A stretch of DNA of 32,634 nucleotides, taken from a virus. The position numbers were made by a program, and so were the translations under genes. Below the pieces are notes generated by a model. It searched no databases. It was not told the origin of the DNA and saw only the letters and a program-made list of their open reading frames with translations. Shown here piece after piece: positions 1 to 8,856 of this stretch. Location of the stretch: positions 1-32,634 of the IMG/VR virus record IMGVR_UViG_3300037068_000029; one strand, given 5' to 3'. The number at the start of each line of letters is the position of its first letter. Position 1 is the stretch's first letter.

Positions 1-536
1 CCACCACCAGTGAGCACAAGAGTCTCAGCGATCATGTTGCTCAGCGGCACCGATGAGTGAGAAGCGGCGACACCGATCTGCAATGCCGTGGCCTTGGTGC
101 CGGTCATCGAAAGCATTGTGCCTACGGTCAACGAGGTGACCAGACCGTTGGCACACATGTCGATGTTGGGATCGGCACCAGTCGGGTCGAAACCAACCTT
201 CAGGTTAGTCGCGGTGGCCGTCATGGCAGTCGTAACCTCACCGAGGAACGACTTGATCGCGACACGTCCAGCAACAGCGAAGATGTTGCCAGTGGCGGTC
301 TGAGGAAGCACCGCAGTTGCTCTGGACACCAAAACGCTACCGTCAGCGTTGACGTTTCCGCCATCGAGCAGTGCACCAGCGGTGAACGCTGTAGAGCTAA
401 GTGCAGCGAACTCGAAATCGTTCAGTGTTACTACCGTGCCAGAAGCAACAATGGTCCTGGAGTTCAAGCCAGAAGCCAAAGAAGGCTGGTACGGCAAAGA
501 AACGTTCGCCGCGTTTGTGGTAACAATGTGTGGCAT
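1..536 (-). CDS. Probable virion structural protein, C-terminus cut by window edge
   Basis: The frame opens with ATG at 536 behind a strong GGAGGAGGAG ribosome site and stays open to the window edge, so at least 178 residues are present and the C-terminus is missing. The visible protein (begins MPHIVTTNAANVSLPYQPSL) is rich in Ala, Thr, Val and Gly with alternating hydrophobic residues, as in beta-sheet phage decoration or tube proteins, and has a single Cys. It is the gene downstream of the major capsid protein, separated from it by a GC-rich hairpin. Position and composition suggest a head decoration or other structural protein; I do not recognise the family. Confidence 0.7.
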   Translation of the reverse strand, partial: MPHIVTTNAANVSLPYQPSLASGLNSRTIVASGTVVTLNDFEFAALSSTAFTAGALLDGGNVNADGSVLVSRATAVLPQTATGNIFAVAGRVAIKSFLGEVTTAMTATATNLKVGFDPTGADPNIDMCANGLVTSLTVGTMLSMTGTKATALQIGVAASHSSVPLSNMIAETLVLTGG

Positions 537-570
537 TCTCTCCTCCTCCTTCTTGAGGAAGGTTAAGTGG

Positions 571-595
571 GTGGGGGGCTTTTAAGGCCCCCCAC
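571..595 (-). terminator. GC-rich hairpin after major capsid gene
   Basis: A perfect 9-bp inverted repeat (GTGGGGGGC / GCCCCCCAC) encloses a 7-base loop, right after the capsid gene stop at 601 and before the ribosome site of the next gene. There is no U-run on the minus-strand RNA, so partial termination or mRNA stabilisation that limits expression of the downstream gene is more likely than full termination. Confidence 0.55.
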
Positions 596-600
596 ATCAC

Positions 601-1599
601 CTAAACCTTGGTCATGCGGACGATGCCGCGAGGGTTGAGAATGGCCATACCGATCAGTTCGTCCATGACCCACCCCTTGTGGAACTGCTCCACCTGAGGG
701 TTGTCCTCGACATCGAGCGAGTACATGATCGGCATAACACCCAAGAACTCCGGTGCCGGGGTCAGGTAGACCTTGGCCTTCGGAATCATGATGCTCTTGC
801 CGATCTGGAACTCGCCGAACTGAACGACACGCTCACCGGCCACCACGCGGTCCTTGAAGGCCCAACCGGTTGTGTTGATGTCCCAGCGGTACAGATCGCG
901 GTAACCACGAGGAGAGAACAGCAGACGGGCTGCGTCCAACTCGTGCTCATCCGTGGTCGATACCGCGTCGTACAGCACGTTCGGGCTGATGTATCCACCA
1001 GTCACAGTGATCGAGTGGCTGTGCGGGTCACCAGATGCCACCAGGAAGTCCTTGGAGACATAGTTGGTAACAGCAGCCTCAATCAGCGTTACGAGGCGCG
1101 AGTCCTCCTGCTTCATGATGGCCTGCTTCGACTCGTCCTGTGCGTACTCCACGATGTTCACGCGGAGCATGTACAGGTCTTCCTTCTTGACCTTGGGGAA
1201 GGTCGCGATGCGGAAGAGACCGATCGGAGCGCGCTTGCCCTCGAATGCTGTGATCTTGACTTCGCCCTCGGTGCCATGGAGCAGGTAAGCCTGTCCATAG
1301 TCATCGAGAACGTCGTACTCGATCGGAACACCAGGCGTAAGAGGATCTTCGAGAAGAACATTTCTCACGATGCCCTGGTAGCGCAGCTTCAGTTGGATAG
1401 GACCGATCATCTGCTGACCGAGCCTCTGAAGACCACCCGTCTTGTCGGACAAGATCTGCGCAAGGCGCTGCTGCTTCTGAGCGTTCGAGAGCTTGGCCGC
1501 GCCGAACTTCTTCTGCGCGGTGACAATGTCCCGTACGTACTCGTCTGAAGCGCGGGCCTGACGCTGAAGACCTGAGCCGACTGCCACAAGTGTTGACAT
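601..1599 (-). CDS. Major capsid protein (HK97 fold)
   Basis: This 332-residue protein is the likely shell subunit of the phage head. The N-terminal ~60 residues are charged and helical (QKQQRLAQILSDKTGG). The middle is mixed alpha/beta, and the C-terminal third (VYLTPAPEFLGVMPIMYSLD, then GWVMDELIGMAILNPRGI) has the look of the last strands of an HK97-type capsid P-domain, with the usual ending in which a membrane-like helix is followed by an NPRG turn. The ATG at 1599 follows GGAGGAAAGGCAAAAC, a leader almost identical to that of the preceding gene. It lies in the expected place after portal and protease. The assignment rests on order, size and sequence character. Confidence 0.8.
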   Translation of the reverse strand: MSTLVAVGSGLQRQARASDEYVRDIVTAQKKFGAAKLSNAQKQQRLAQILSDKTGGLQRLGQQMIGPIQLKLRYQGIVRNVLLEDPLTPGVPIEYDVLDDYGQAYLLHGTEGEVKITAFEGKRAPIGLFRIATFPKVKKEDLYMLRVNIVEYAQDESKQAIMKQEDSRLVTLIEAAVTNYVSKDFLVASGDPHSHSITVTGGYISPNVLYDAVSTTDEHELDAARLLFSPRGYRDLYRWDINTTGWAFKDRVVAGERVVQFGEFQIGKSIMIPKAKVYLTPAPEFLGVMPIMYSLDVEDNPQVEQFHKGWVMDELIGMAILNPRGIVRMTKV

Positions 1600-1640
1600 G
1601 TTTTGCCTTTCCTCCCTTCGATCCTCTTGCTCTATTAAGG

Positions 1641-2297
1641 CTAAACGCCCTGCTGTGGGTAGATGACAGGAACGTCGTTAAGCTGGACGACGATCGAAGC
1701 GCCGGTAATACCAGCACCAAGATATGGGCTTGAACCGGTTGGACCACCAGATGGCTTGTACTGGATCAGACGAGCAATCGGTGTCTCAACAACGTTGGTT
1801 CCGTCCATCAGAGCCAGCTTGCCGGGACCATCAGTGTGAGAAGCGTTGGTCACACCCAGCAGAATCACAGAACCATCCGAAGACGCGGTCTCAGACCATG
1901 CCTGCGAAGAAGCGAAAGCTGGAGCGAGAACCTCGAACGTCGCATCCGGACCACCCTGCCACACCGTGAACACGTTGAGGCTTGAGTCGTGCGGGTACTG
2001 GGTCTCATCGATACCCAGGGTTGGTGCGCAGAACAGCGCGGCCAGACCGAAGGCGCGGATGGTGCCACCAGCGAATGCACCAGTGGTGACCGGAAGAACA
2101 CCGCCACCAGAAGCAGTGCCACAAAGCGTGAAGACTTCACCAGCAAGCTTGGCCATGACCATGCCTGGGTAGATGTCCACAGCCTTCGTCCAGTTCGGGC
2201 TCAGGAAGCCGCCGTACGGCGTTGCCTGGCTCTGAGCGTAGAGCGGACGAATCGTGCGCTTCTGAGTAACGTTCGTGATGCTGTTAATTCTGAACAT
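1641..2297 (-). CDS. Probable capsid-associated structural protein
   Basis: The 218-residue product lies between the protease/scaffold gene and the major capsid gene, where many actinophages place a decoration protein or second head protein. It is Gly/Ala/Ser/Thr-rich and predicted mostly beta (VIYPQQGV end, several GG and PG turns), with two Cys and few Lys. The start ATG at 2297 follows GGAGGAAAGGCAAACG, essentially the same leader as the capsid gene, which suggests matched, strong translation. No catalytic motif is visible. A capsid decoration or stabilising role is inference from position and composition. Confidence 0.65.
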   Translation of the reverse strand: MFRINSITNVTQKRTIRPLYAQSQATPYGGFLSPNWTKAVDIYPGMVMAKLAGEVFTLCGTASGGGVLPVTTGAFAGGTIRAFGLAALFCAPTLGIDETQYPHDSSLNVFTVWQGGPDATFEVLAPAFASSQAWSETASSDGSVILLGVTNASHTDGPGKLALMDGTNVVETPIARLIQYKPSGGPTGSSPYLGAGITGASIVVQLNDVPVIYPQQGV

Positions 2298-2324
2298 CGT
2301 TTGCCTTTCCTCCTTCTCTACAAC

Positions 2325-4283
2325 TCAGAAGAGCAGAAGTGTGTCTTCTGCGCTTGAGGCCAACCTTCTATTCTCTGCCTGACGAGCCATAGAAGGCGTA
2401 CGGGCAGAAGCAGTTTTGCCTAGTACTGGAATTGCACTAGACGTGCGAGCCACACGGCCCTGAGGGATCTGAGTCGAGAAAACTTCCTTCACGCGACCAA
2501 GCACCTTGATGGTGTGCGCGGCCACGATCTTCGGCATTCTCTCGATCTCGGCAATGGCCTGGTATCGCGACTCATAAGGCACCAGACCAAGCTCTGTGTA
2601 GAGATCAGCCAACTGGTAAACCTGGGATGCTGAAACCTTCTCCAACACCATCGCCTGCTTCGTCGCGCTCATTCTTGGTGCCGATCCCTGGCCATCAGGA
2701 ATAACACTTGAGGTCTCACTTGAGTTGCCGCCACCCTGAGGCTGGTTGTCAGCATTCTCGTCCCAGGCTGTCTCGCGATACTGAGGCAGAACAGCATCAG
2801 GATCAATCATGTTGGCTACAGGAGCCTCAACATTCGCATCCTGATCTGCCTGAGCCACCTGACTGTTGCTCGTGCCCATGTCGTCGGCCTTCTTCTGGAC
2901 CGAAGACATGATCTGCTCACGATCACCGAAGTCACCAGTCGGGGCTTCCTGATCGAGGTTCTGAACAGTGGTGGAGAAATCAGGTGCGGCCGTCTCTTCG
3001 TCGCCGCCACACGCTGGAGCCTCAGCGGCCGGCGGCTCACTAGCGATGTTCTCTCCAGTGTCCACACCCTCTTCGTTCATCGGGTACTCCCCGAGCGCCC
3101 GAAGCCTTGCCTGAGCCTCAGCCAGCCTCCGCTGACCAAGAGCCTGGCCAACGTTAGCTTGGACGGCTGTTCCTCTACTCACATTGCCCTCCTTTCTAGG
3201 TTGGCCGTTGTACAAGTCGTAAGGGTTTGGTTCGTCGCCATCTTCGTCTTCATCCGACTCGTCTTCGTCGTCGTCATCATCCGAGTCGTCTTCGTCACCA
3301 AAATAATCGAGATCCCCGCTTTCGTCGTCCGCATCGTCATCATCGCGAACGCCGCCGGCCTTTTCTGTATCCGGATCCTGAAGCTCTTCTGGTGGTGTGA
3401 TGTAACCGCAGTTATCGCACTCAATTCCGTTGAATGGAGAACCACACTGAGGACACACATCGTCATCCCGAAGCGTGTCCACTTTTGGTGGGGCGATCAT
3501 TTCTCCATAAGCCAGATAAGTGCTAGAGGCTGTTCTAGCCATCGGCTGAGTGTTCAAGATGATCGTCGAAACAGCACCACTGGCAGCATTCGTAGTTGCC
3601 GTGGTGTTAATCCACCCACCGTATTGATTAGAAGCCATCTTGACTCCTTCCGGCACAAGGAGATCCTGCATCACTGCGGTCTCGTCGGCAGGGTCGAAGA
3701 CGAATGAGATTTCAAAGAAGTTCAGACCACGGCAGATCTCAAAGACCAAAATCCTCTTGGGCTGGTTATTGACCAGCTTGGTCAACTCCTGACCCTTGTT
3801 GTTGAGGATGTGGTCACAGAACTGTTCGGCCGTGGTGGCTACATTTCCACAGTAAGAACAAGTCGAGTTATCAACGTCGCACCCCATGGACACCGAGTCC
3901 ATGTCACCGTTGATGATGTCTCTGGCCAGGTTCGGGAAGGTTTGAGCGTCAACCTCAGGGAGGATGGTGATGTGTGGATCTTCGCTCAGTCCGTGGTACT
4001 GACTGGCCAGGATCACGCCACGAGTGCGCTCTGGATCCTGGTTGTTGTGGTTGACGAAGACCGGTCGACCCTGGAAGGTATGAGCAGCCTTCTGTAGCTC
4101 CACGGACGGGAAGCCATCGAAGTTCTTGTTGATTCTCGCCGAGATAGCTCGCACTCGCGGGTAGATGTACCCAGGACGCGGCTTGAAGGTGAAGCTACCG
4201 AACTTGGAGAGGTCCCGTTGGGCGACGATCAGTTCTGGCCTGTGAATTTTCAGGTCCACAGACGCATACTTGCGAATCGCCAC
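2325..4283 (-). CDS. Capsid maturation protease fused to acidic/scaffold-like region
   Basis: The first ~215 residues resemble the prohead protease of large actinophages: a conserved His in a VNHNN segment, then INGDMDSVSMGCDVD with the likely catalytic Ser, then a Cys/His cluster (CSYCG...CDHI) that accompanies it in this family. After that come a zinc ribbon (CPQCG...CDNCG), a long Asp/Glu-rich stretch, a Pro/Gln-rich linker and a helical C-terminal ~110 residues that may act as scaffold. The last residues, ASSAEDTLLLF, nearly match the end of the 1050-residue neighbour. I prefer the GTG at 4283, which has GAGAGGAG five bases upstream, over the ATG at 4304 that precedes that ribosome site. 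Product length is 652 residues. Confidence 0.8.
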   Translation of the reverse strand: MAIRKYASVDLKIHRPELIVAQRDLSKFGSFTFKPRPGYIYPRVRAISARINKNFDGFPSVELQKAAHTFQGRPVFVNHNNQDPERTRGVILASQYHGLSEDPHITILPEVDAQTFPNLARDIINGDMDSVSMGCDVDNSTCSYCGNVATTAEQFCDHILNNKGQELTKLVNNQPKRILVFEICRGLNFFEISFVFDPADETAVMQDLLVPEGVKMASNQYGGWINTTATTNAASGAVSTIILNTQPMARTASSTYLAYGEMIAPPKVDTLRDDDVCPQCGSPFNGIECDNCGYITPPEELQDPDTEKAGGVRDDDDADDESGDLDYFGDEDDSDDDDDEDESDEDEDGDEPNPYDLYNGQPRKEGNVSRGTAVQANVGQALGQRRLAEAQARLRALGEYPMNEEGVDTGENIASEPPAAEAPACGGDEETAAPDFSTTVQNLDQEAPTGDFGDREQIMSSVQKKADDMGTSNSQVAQADQDANVEAPVANMIDPDAVLPQYRETAWDENADNQPQGGGNSSETSSVIPDGQGSAPRMSATKQAMVLEKVSASQVYQLADLYTELGLVPYESRYQAIAEIERMPKIVAAHTIKVLGRVKEVFSTQIPQGRVARTSSAIPVLGKTASARTPSMARQAENRRLASSAEDTLLLF

Positions 4284-4402
4284 CGACGCTCCTCTCCACC
4301 ACATTTGAACGAGTGAAGAAGACCTGACCTGGCCATGTCAGAAAAACAGGGTCACGAGCTAAAATTTGTCCTGACCAAGCCACCAACCCGAAGGGCTCCT
4401 AC

Positions 4403-4984
4403 GTGGCCAACCGAGCACCGCAAGCACATGGCCGTCAAGCCTACGTAACCGGACGATGCAAGTGTGAAGAGATCTGCCGTAAGGCAGTAAGAGACTACAG
4501 CAGAGCTTATGACAGGAAGAAGGGCGTAAAGCCCCAAACAAGTAAGCCGTGGACTGAAGAAGAGCTTCATCTGCTAAAGACCAGTGAGCTACAAAACTCT
4601 GAACTCGTTCACCTATTACCAGGAAGAACCCTAAAAGCCGTCACTCACAAGCGTACCTTGATAGGTGCTGGCATTCTCCAGCGAGGTCTGAGAGTGGCCC
4701 GTCCAGGTAACCGTGGTAGGGCTGCTTGGAACAGAGGGTTAAAGACCCCGCTACCCGAGATAGTCAGGGGTAGCAGGGTCAAGAACAGCAAGACCGGGAA
4801 GGTCTACCGGATCTGTGGAGTCCATATGGACTCAGATCCGCCGTACGTGTGGCTAGACCGCGTTGACACGATGTTCGGTCGACTCCTGAAGACGACCATC
4901 GAGCGCCTCAACGAGAAGTACGAGGGAGTTCAGAACAAGAATGCCAGTGTGTCTTCTGGCGACTCTGAGGCGTTAGCCATGTAG
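4403..4984 (+). CDS. DNA-binding protein resembling homing-endonuclease accessory domains
   Basis: This is the only plus-strand gene inside the structural block. The 193-residue product has a Cys motif (Cys19, 21, 25, in RCKCEEICRKA) like the small zinc modules of actinobacterial HNH-type proteins. It is followed by a Myb/SANT-like helix segment (PWTEEELHLLKTSELQNSEL, residues ~49-90) and a basic AWNRG stretch (108-112) reminiscent of NUMOD-type modules of homing endonucleases. The C-terminal part (125-170) is a small beta-rich domain with no nuclease motif that I can see. The start is GTG at 4403, with AAGGG seven bases upstream. Its 3' end runs 55 bases antisense into the C-terminus of the neighbour. 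It may be a mobile gene or a regulator. Confidence 0.7.
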   Translation: MANRAPQAHGRQAYVTGRCKCEEICRKAVRDYSRAYDRKKGVKPQTSKPWTEEELHLLKTSELQNSELVHLLPGRTLKAVTHKRTLIGAGILQRGLRVARPGNRGRAAWNRGLKTPLPEIVRGSRVKNSKTGKVYRICGVHMDSDPPYVWLDRVDTMFGRLLKTTIERLNEKYEGVQNKNASVSSGDSEALAM

Positions 4985-7900
4985 TGAGTTCCCTCAAGAT
5001 TCAGATTCGTCTTGTTTCGAGCACCAGGACCACTCTCGCCCTCAGACACGAGTCTGTGCTGATCAGTCGGCGAATAATCTTTCCCAGCTAGGTAGCTCAG
5101 TCCGTACTTCTCACGAAGCTCTGCGGCTGATTCCTTCTCGATGTGATCATCGTCAGACTCGTCACCGGGGTTATCGGTGCCTTCGTCATCATCGGAGTCA
5201 TCGCGCTTGTGAGGTTCGTCGTGCCCACCGTCGTCATCGTCCGAATCGGGCTCATCGCCTTCGTCATCTGAACCATCGTCGGCATCGTTCTCATCTTCGG
5301 CGATTTCTTCGTCTAGGGCTTCGTCGTCATCTGGATCGTCTTCTTCCTCGATGCCGTCGTCGTCTTCCTCAGGTCCCTCATCGTCATCGCCACTGAGCGC
5401 CGCACTGCTGGATTGGATCCCAGTGCTTCCTCTTTCTTGATCTGAGGGAACTGCGTAGTTCGGATCGCCGTCTTCGCTATAAGGATTGTCGCCAGTGTTC
5501 TCGTACGGATCAAACGTTCCGCCGCCACTGTCATCAACCAGGTTTACATCTCCACTGTCAGAGAGCTTTACGTGGGCTGTAACTACTCTAGCAACAGCCC
5601 TTTGAGCCTGACCAGAATGACCAAACCACCCGAGACTCAAGTAGTCCTCAGATGTGCCATCAGACCACACATAGGCATTCCAGCCATTTGCAGTCTTGGC
5701 GATAGTCGCAGTAGGCAGAGTAAGGTCATTGGTTACCCAGTCGAATCCACCGCTCTGAGTACGACTCCAGGAAGTCTTGTTGCCAACACTGGCGAATCTT
5801 CCTGGCTGCCCCTTGGTCTTGCGGGCCTTGGCGTCCAGAGACCTCATCTCGGAGAACAGCGCGTAGGCGTGCGAGCACATACGGCCCACGAAACTACGCT
5901 TCCGCAACCATGCCCAGTGTCCCCAGTCGCAGTCACAAGACCAGCCTGAGACCTGAGTAGAGGTCAACTGCCGGCCCACTCCAGGAGCCACTGACCCGAG
6001 ACGCTGAACCGTGGTGTAGTACCGACCATGATCACCCTGGATGTACGCGGTGATGACATCGGGCCGGAACGCCTCAACGTCAATCGCGCCTTCGGAACGA
6101 AGCCTCTTGGACTTCTGCACCACATCTTTCCAAGCAGCCAGAGCCACCAGACGATCAGATGCGATGGTTTGGAGGTACTCACGCCATGGGGCTGGAGTGT
6201 TCGGTTCAAGCTCGAAAGCGCCCTGGGTCTGCATCTGTCCAGGAGGGCCACCAGGCATGCCCACGGCCATCATCTGCTGCTGCATTTGGTTAAGCAGAGC
6301 CAAGTCGGCCTGAGACCCAGTCCAGTGCCACCAGCCGTTGTTGTCCACGGCCCAGAACTGCATTAGCTGCTCGATCTGGGACTCGATCTGCGTTGGCTGT
6401 GCGTTCGGGTCAGCGGCAGGAGCAGCATGCTTAGCCATCTCGGCCGCACCAGGAACGTTGGCATACAGAGCCTTCTGGTGCTCGCGGGCCTCTGCCTCAG
6501 TGGAGTAACCCTTAGCTTCCTTAGACTCGCCCTTGGCGTTCACCACGTGGTAGCGGCCATTACGCTTTTCGATCTTGTATGGAGCGTGGACTCCACCTTC
6601 GCCAGCACTACTGTGCCGTGAATGATTTCGAGCGATGATGGCCTCTACTGCTGAATGAGCATCCTCGTACGTGTCGTAATGACCATAGTGCTCGCCCTTG
6701 GGGAGCTTTCCATTGCCTGAAGCGATCAGGTAGTAGTGACCATCTCCACCACCAATGTACTTGTCATACCCATCGGAGTAATGCTGCGTAGAAGCATAGT
6801 GATTGTAGCTTCCTGCCGCGTTGGCATCATCCTGATCGTGGTCGACCAGATCCAGAGGCTCTTGTCCGAATAGCTGACCCTGAAGGTAACGCTCGTGAAG
6901 ACCAGGAAGGTCACGAGGCTGCGCCTCTACTCCGTTAGGCGTGCCAGAAGCGGGAGCGGTGTCGAAGTCAGCGTACTTGATGGGGTGCTCAACCTTAAGG
7001 TTCTTGGTCCCCTTCTTCTTCTTTTTGAGAACCTCATCCACACCGTGAGTCTTAGTGTATCCAGCCTCAGTTGGAGTCTTTGGGTTGCTCTCTCCGTGCT
7101 GACCCTTAAGGGGGCTAGAGCCCATAGGCTTGTTTCTCTTGCGACGATCCTTGAGCTTTCCCTCAGCTACAAGCTCGCGGTGCTCCACCTTGGAGTGAAG
7201 TGGAAGAGACTCAGCGCAGCTACACATGTTGGCCAGAAAGTGAAGATCAGCAGTCGTGGAAAGCGCAAGATTAAGAGCAGCAGTGTGGCTCCCACCGCCG
7301 TCTCCACCGTCGCCATCACCATCAGAATCCCCATCACCAGAGCTATCGCTGTCAGAATCCGAATCGTCCGAGTCGTCATCGTCGTCGTCGGAGTCGTCGT
7401 CATCATCGTCTCTAGGGAATCCCGATCCGTAGCCTGATCCATACTCGTGCTGGTGTTCCTTCTTCTTTTTCTTGTCATCGTCCTCATCGGCCGCATACCG
7501 GAGGAAGGACAGATCATCCTCAATGACAAGTCTGTCGTGAGAAGACTCGCGCTCAAAATGAGGCAGGCTACCGTCAAACAGATCGTCAGTATCAACGTGG
7601 TCTGGGTTGATGGGTGAGTTGTCCAGCCCAACTGGAGAATCATCAGGGATTGTGGAAACATCCAGCATCGGCATATCGCTTGACTGGGCGAAGTGCACCC
7701 TACGAGCGCGAGTGTTGGAAAGGTGAGAGTGAGGCTCGAACAGTCCCTCGATATCGGCCTCTACTGGATCTTCGCTCGTGTCGTCGCCAGTCAGCGAGTC
7801 AGAAGCGGTACCCATCTCCAGGTGAGGGTCTGTACCTGGTTGGATGGTGGACGTGGTGCCGTCCCAGCCTGGCCCCTGAGGCTTCGATGGGTATGGAAGA

Positions 7901-8082
7901 GTCGTCTCGTTCTCTTCGTTCGGGATGATCTCTTCTGGGCTCTCTTCAAAACCAGCAGTGATCTGAAGGCCGTCGTACCACCCCTCAAAACCCTCGCCGC
8001 TTACCAGGTAACTAGTCCTGCCGTAAGCCGACTGTGTTCTGAGTACTTGGCCCCAGCCATCCGGCGTGAGTACCTCGTTCAT
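4930..8082 (-). CDS. Large acidic head-region protein with SWIM zinc finger
   Basis: The 1050-residue product starts at ATG 8082 (AGGAG six bases upstream). In order it shows: an N-terminal ~250 residues with alternating ordered and Asp/Ser tracts; a Lys-rich segment; two YxVxxxxGxYxVV-type repeats around residues 440-540, each followed by a TxEEAxxHxxAL helix; a Gln/Met/Pro-rich linker; a SWIM zinc finger at ~712-740 (CDCDWGHWAW...CSHAYALF); and an Asp/Glu-rich tail. SWIM fingers bind nucleic acid or protein. The protein ends in ASESPEDTLAFLF, like the protease/scaffold gene. It sits between portal-linked genes and the protease, so a prohead core or internal head protein is likely. The function is inferred. 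Confidence 0.75.
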   Translation of the reverse strand: MNEVLTPDGWGQVLRTQSAYGRTSYLVSGEGFEGWYDGLQITAGFEESPEEIIPNEENETTLPYPSKPQGPGWDGTTSTIQPGTDPHLEMGTASDSLTGDDTSEDPVEADIEGLFEPHSHLSNTRARRVHFAQSSDMPMLDVSTIPDDSPVGLDNSPINPDHVDTDDLFDGSLPHFERESSHDRLVIEDDLSFLRYAADEDDDKKKKKEHQHEYGSGYGSGFPRDDDDDDSDDDDDDSDDSDSDSDSSGDGDSDGDGDGGDGGGSHTAALNLALSTTADLHFLANMCSCAESLPLHSKVEHRELVAEGKLKDRRKRNKPMGSSPLKGQHGESNPKTPTEAGYTKTHGVDEVLKKKKKGTKNLKVEHPIKYADFDTAPASGTPNGVEAQPRDLPGLHERYLQGQLFGQEPLDLVDHDQDDANAAGSYNHYASTQHYSDGYDKYIGGGDGHYYLIASGNGKLPKGEHYGHYDTYEDAHSAVEAIIARNHSRHSSAGEGGVHAPYKIEKRNGRYHVVNAKGESKEAKGYSTEAEAREHQKALYANVPGAAEMAKHAAPAADPNAQPTQIESQIEQLMQFWAVDNNGWWHWTGSQADLALLNQMQQQMMAVGMPGGPPGQMQTQGAFELEPNTPAPWREYLQTIASDRLVALAAWKDVVQKSKRLRSEGAIDVEAFRPDVITAYIQGDHGRYYTTVQRLGSVAPGVGRQLTSTQVSGWSCDCDWGHWAWLRKRSFVGRMCSHAYALFSEMRSLDAKARKTKGQPGRFASVGNKTSWSRTQSGGFDWVTNDLTLPTATIAKTANGWNAYVWSDGTSEDYLSLGWFGHSGQAQRAVARVVTAHVKLSDSGDVNLVDDSGGGTFDPYENTGDNPYSEDGDPNYAVPSDQERGSTGIQSSSAALSGDDDEGPEEDDDGIEEEDDPDDDEALDEEIAEDENDADDGSDDEGDEPDSDDDDGGHDEPHKRDDSDDDEGTDNPGDESDDDHIEKESAAELREKYGLSYLAGKDYSPTDQHRLVSEGESGPGARNKTNLNLEGTHYMANASESPEDTLAFLF

Positions 8083-8091
8083 CAGTCTCTC

Positions 8092-8856
8092 CTATGGTCG
8101 CAGATCTTCGTCTGCCTGATCCATTAAATGAGCTTCACACTCAGGGCAACCAGGATGGTAGTCATCGCTCCAATGCCAGATTCTCCCTGGACCACGAGAT
8201 CCATGCGTTACAGCCATGTGATAGTTCTCAGGGTCAGTAGCACAATCACCACAGAGGTTAATGTCGGGACCATGCATCTCGCCATCAGTCGCTTCAGCAG
8301 CGCTGATCGGCATTGAAGAATCTCTCTGAGGAGTCTCATCCGGATTTCTGTTGTATGTAGCCTTACCACACGCCCAACAAGGACCAGCAGATCCGGCACC
8401 CTTGATTACGTCGTCGAACGCATCCGCACGCTTCTGTACTGAGTTATGACTCGTTAAGCCACTGTTAACCATGCCACCCAGTTCATTTCTTTGAACTGAT
8501 CTCATGGTTGGCGCTTGAGCAAGATTCAGACCGCGAGAGATGTTCCCGTGATGCTCAAGGAGGGCACCAATAGGATCACGGACTCCACGATACTGATTGT
8601 CTCTGTGGTTGAACGGCTTGTCGAACTCGCCATTCTGATATGGCTGTCCAAGACGAGTAATGTGATACGAGACGTTGTACTTCCCAGGATTCTGGTTAAA
8701 CTCATGGACAATCACATGGTGTGCAAGCGGTCTCACATCATTGCCGTGCTTCTTGTACTGAACATAGTGGTGAGTCGTGCCGATAGGGTTTGGCTCACTG
8801 CCGACCAGCCTGAAGTCATTGCTGAGGAGAACGGCATGGTGCGTGGGCTTTGCCAT
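8092..8856 (-). CDS. Unknown protein with Cys/His clusters, portal-protease interval
   Basis: The 254-residue product has His/Asn-rich N-terminal sequence and a C-terminal half with three metal-binding-like clusters: CWACGKATYN, CGDCATDPENYH and HPGCPECEAHL. The first two together could bind one zinc and the third, with nearby His, another. Its ATG immediately follows the stop codon of the upstream gene, so translation is coupled. It belongs to the head gene run. I do not recognise the family; a structural or DNA-contact role at the portal is possible but not shown. Confidence 0.7.
   Translation of the reverse strand: MAKPTHHAVLLSNDFRLVGSEPNPIGTTHHYVQYKKHGNDVRPLAHHVIVHEFNQNPGKYNVSYHITRLGQPYQNGEFDKPFNHRDNQYRGVRDPIGALLEHHGNISRGLNLAQAPTMRSVQRNELGGMVNSGLTSHNSVQKRADAFDDVIKGAGSAGPCWACGKATYNRNPDETPQRDSSMPISAAEATDGEMHGPDINLCGDCATDPENYHMAVTHGSRGPGRIWHWSDDYHPGCPECEAHLMDQADEDLRP

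Noticed and set aside
679-1548. Long plus-strand open frame opposite the major capsid gene
   Set aside because: It is a shadow of the capsid gene in a codon-aligned frame, has no ribosome site or protein-like composition, and lies fully inside a well-supported gene.
3159-3707. Plus-strand frame rich in Val/Ile opposite the acidic part of the protease gene
   Set aside because: The hydrophobic look comes from reading Asp/Glu codons in reverse; it is not a membrane protein gene.
7167-7661. Thr/Met/Arg-rich minus-strand frame inside the 1050-residue gene
   Set aside because: Out-of-frame reading of the GAC/GAT repeats of the acidic region; it has no separate start signal.
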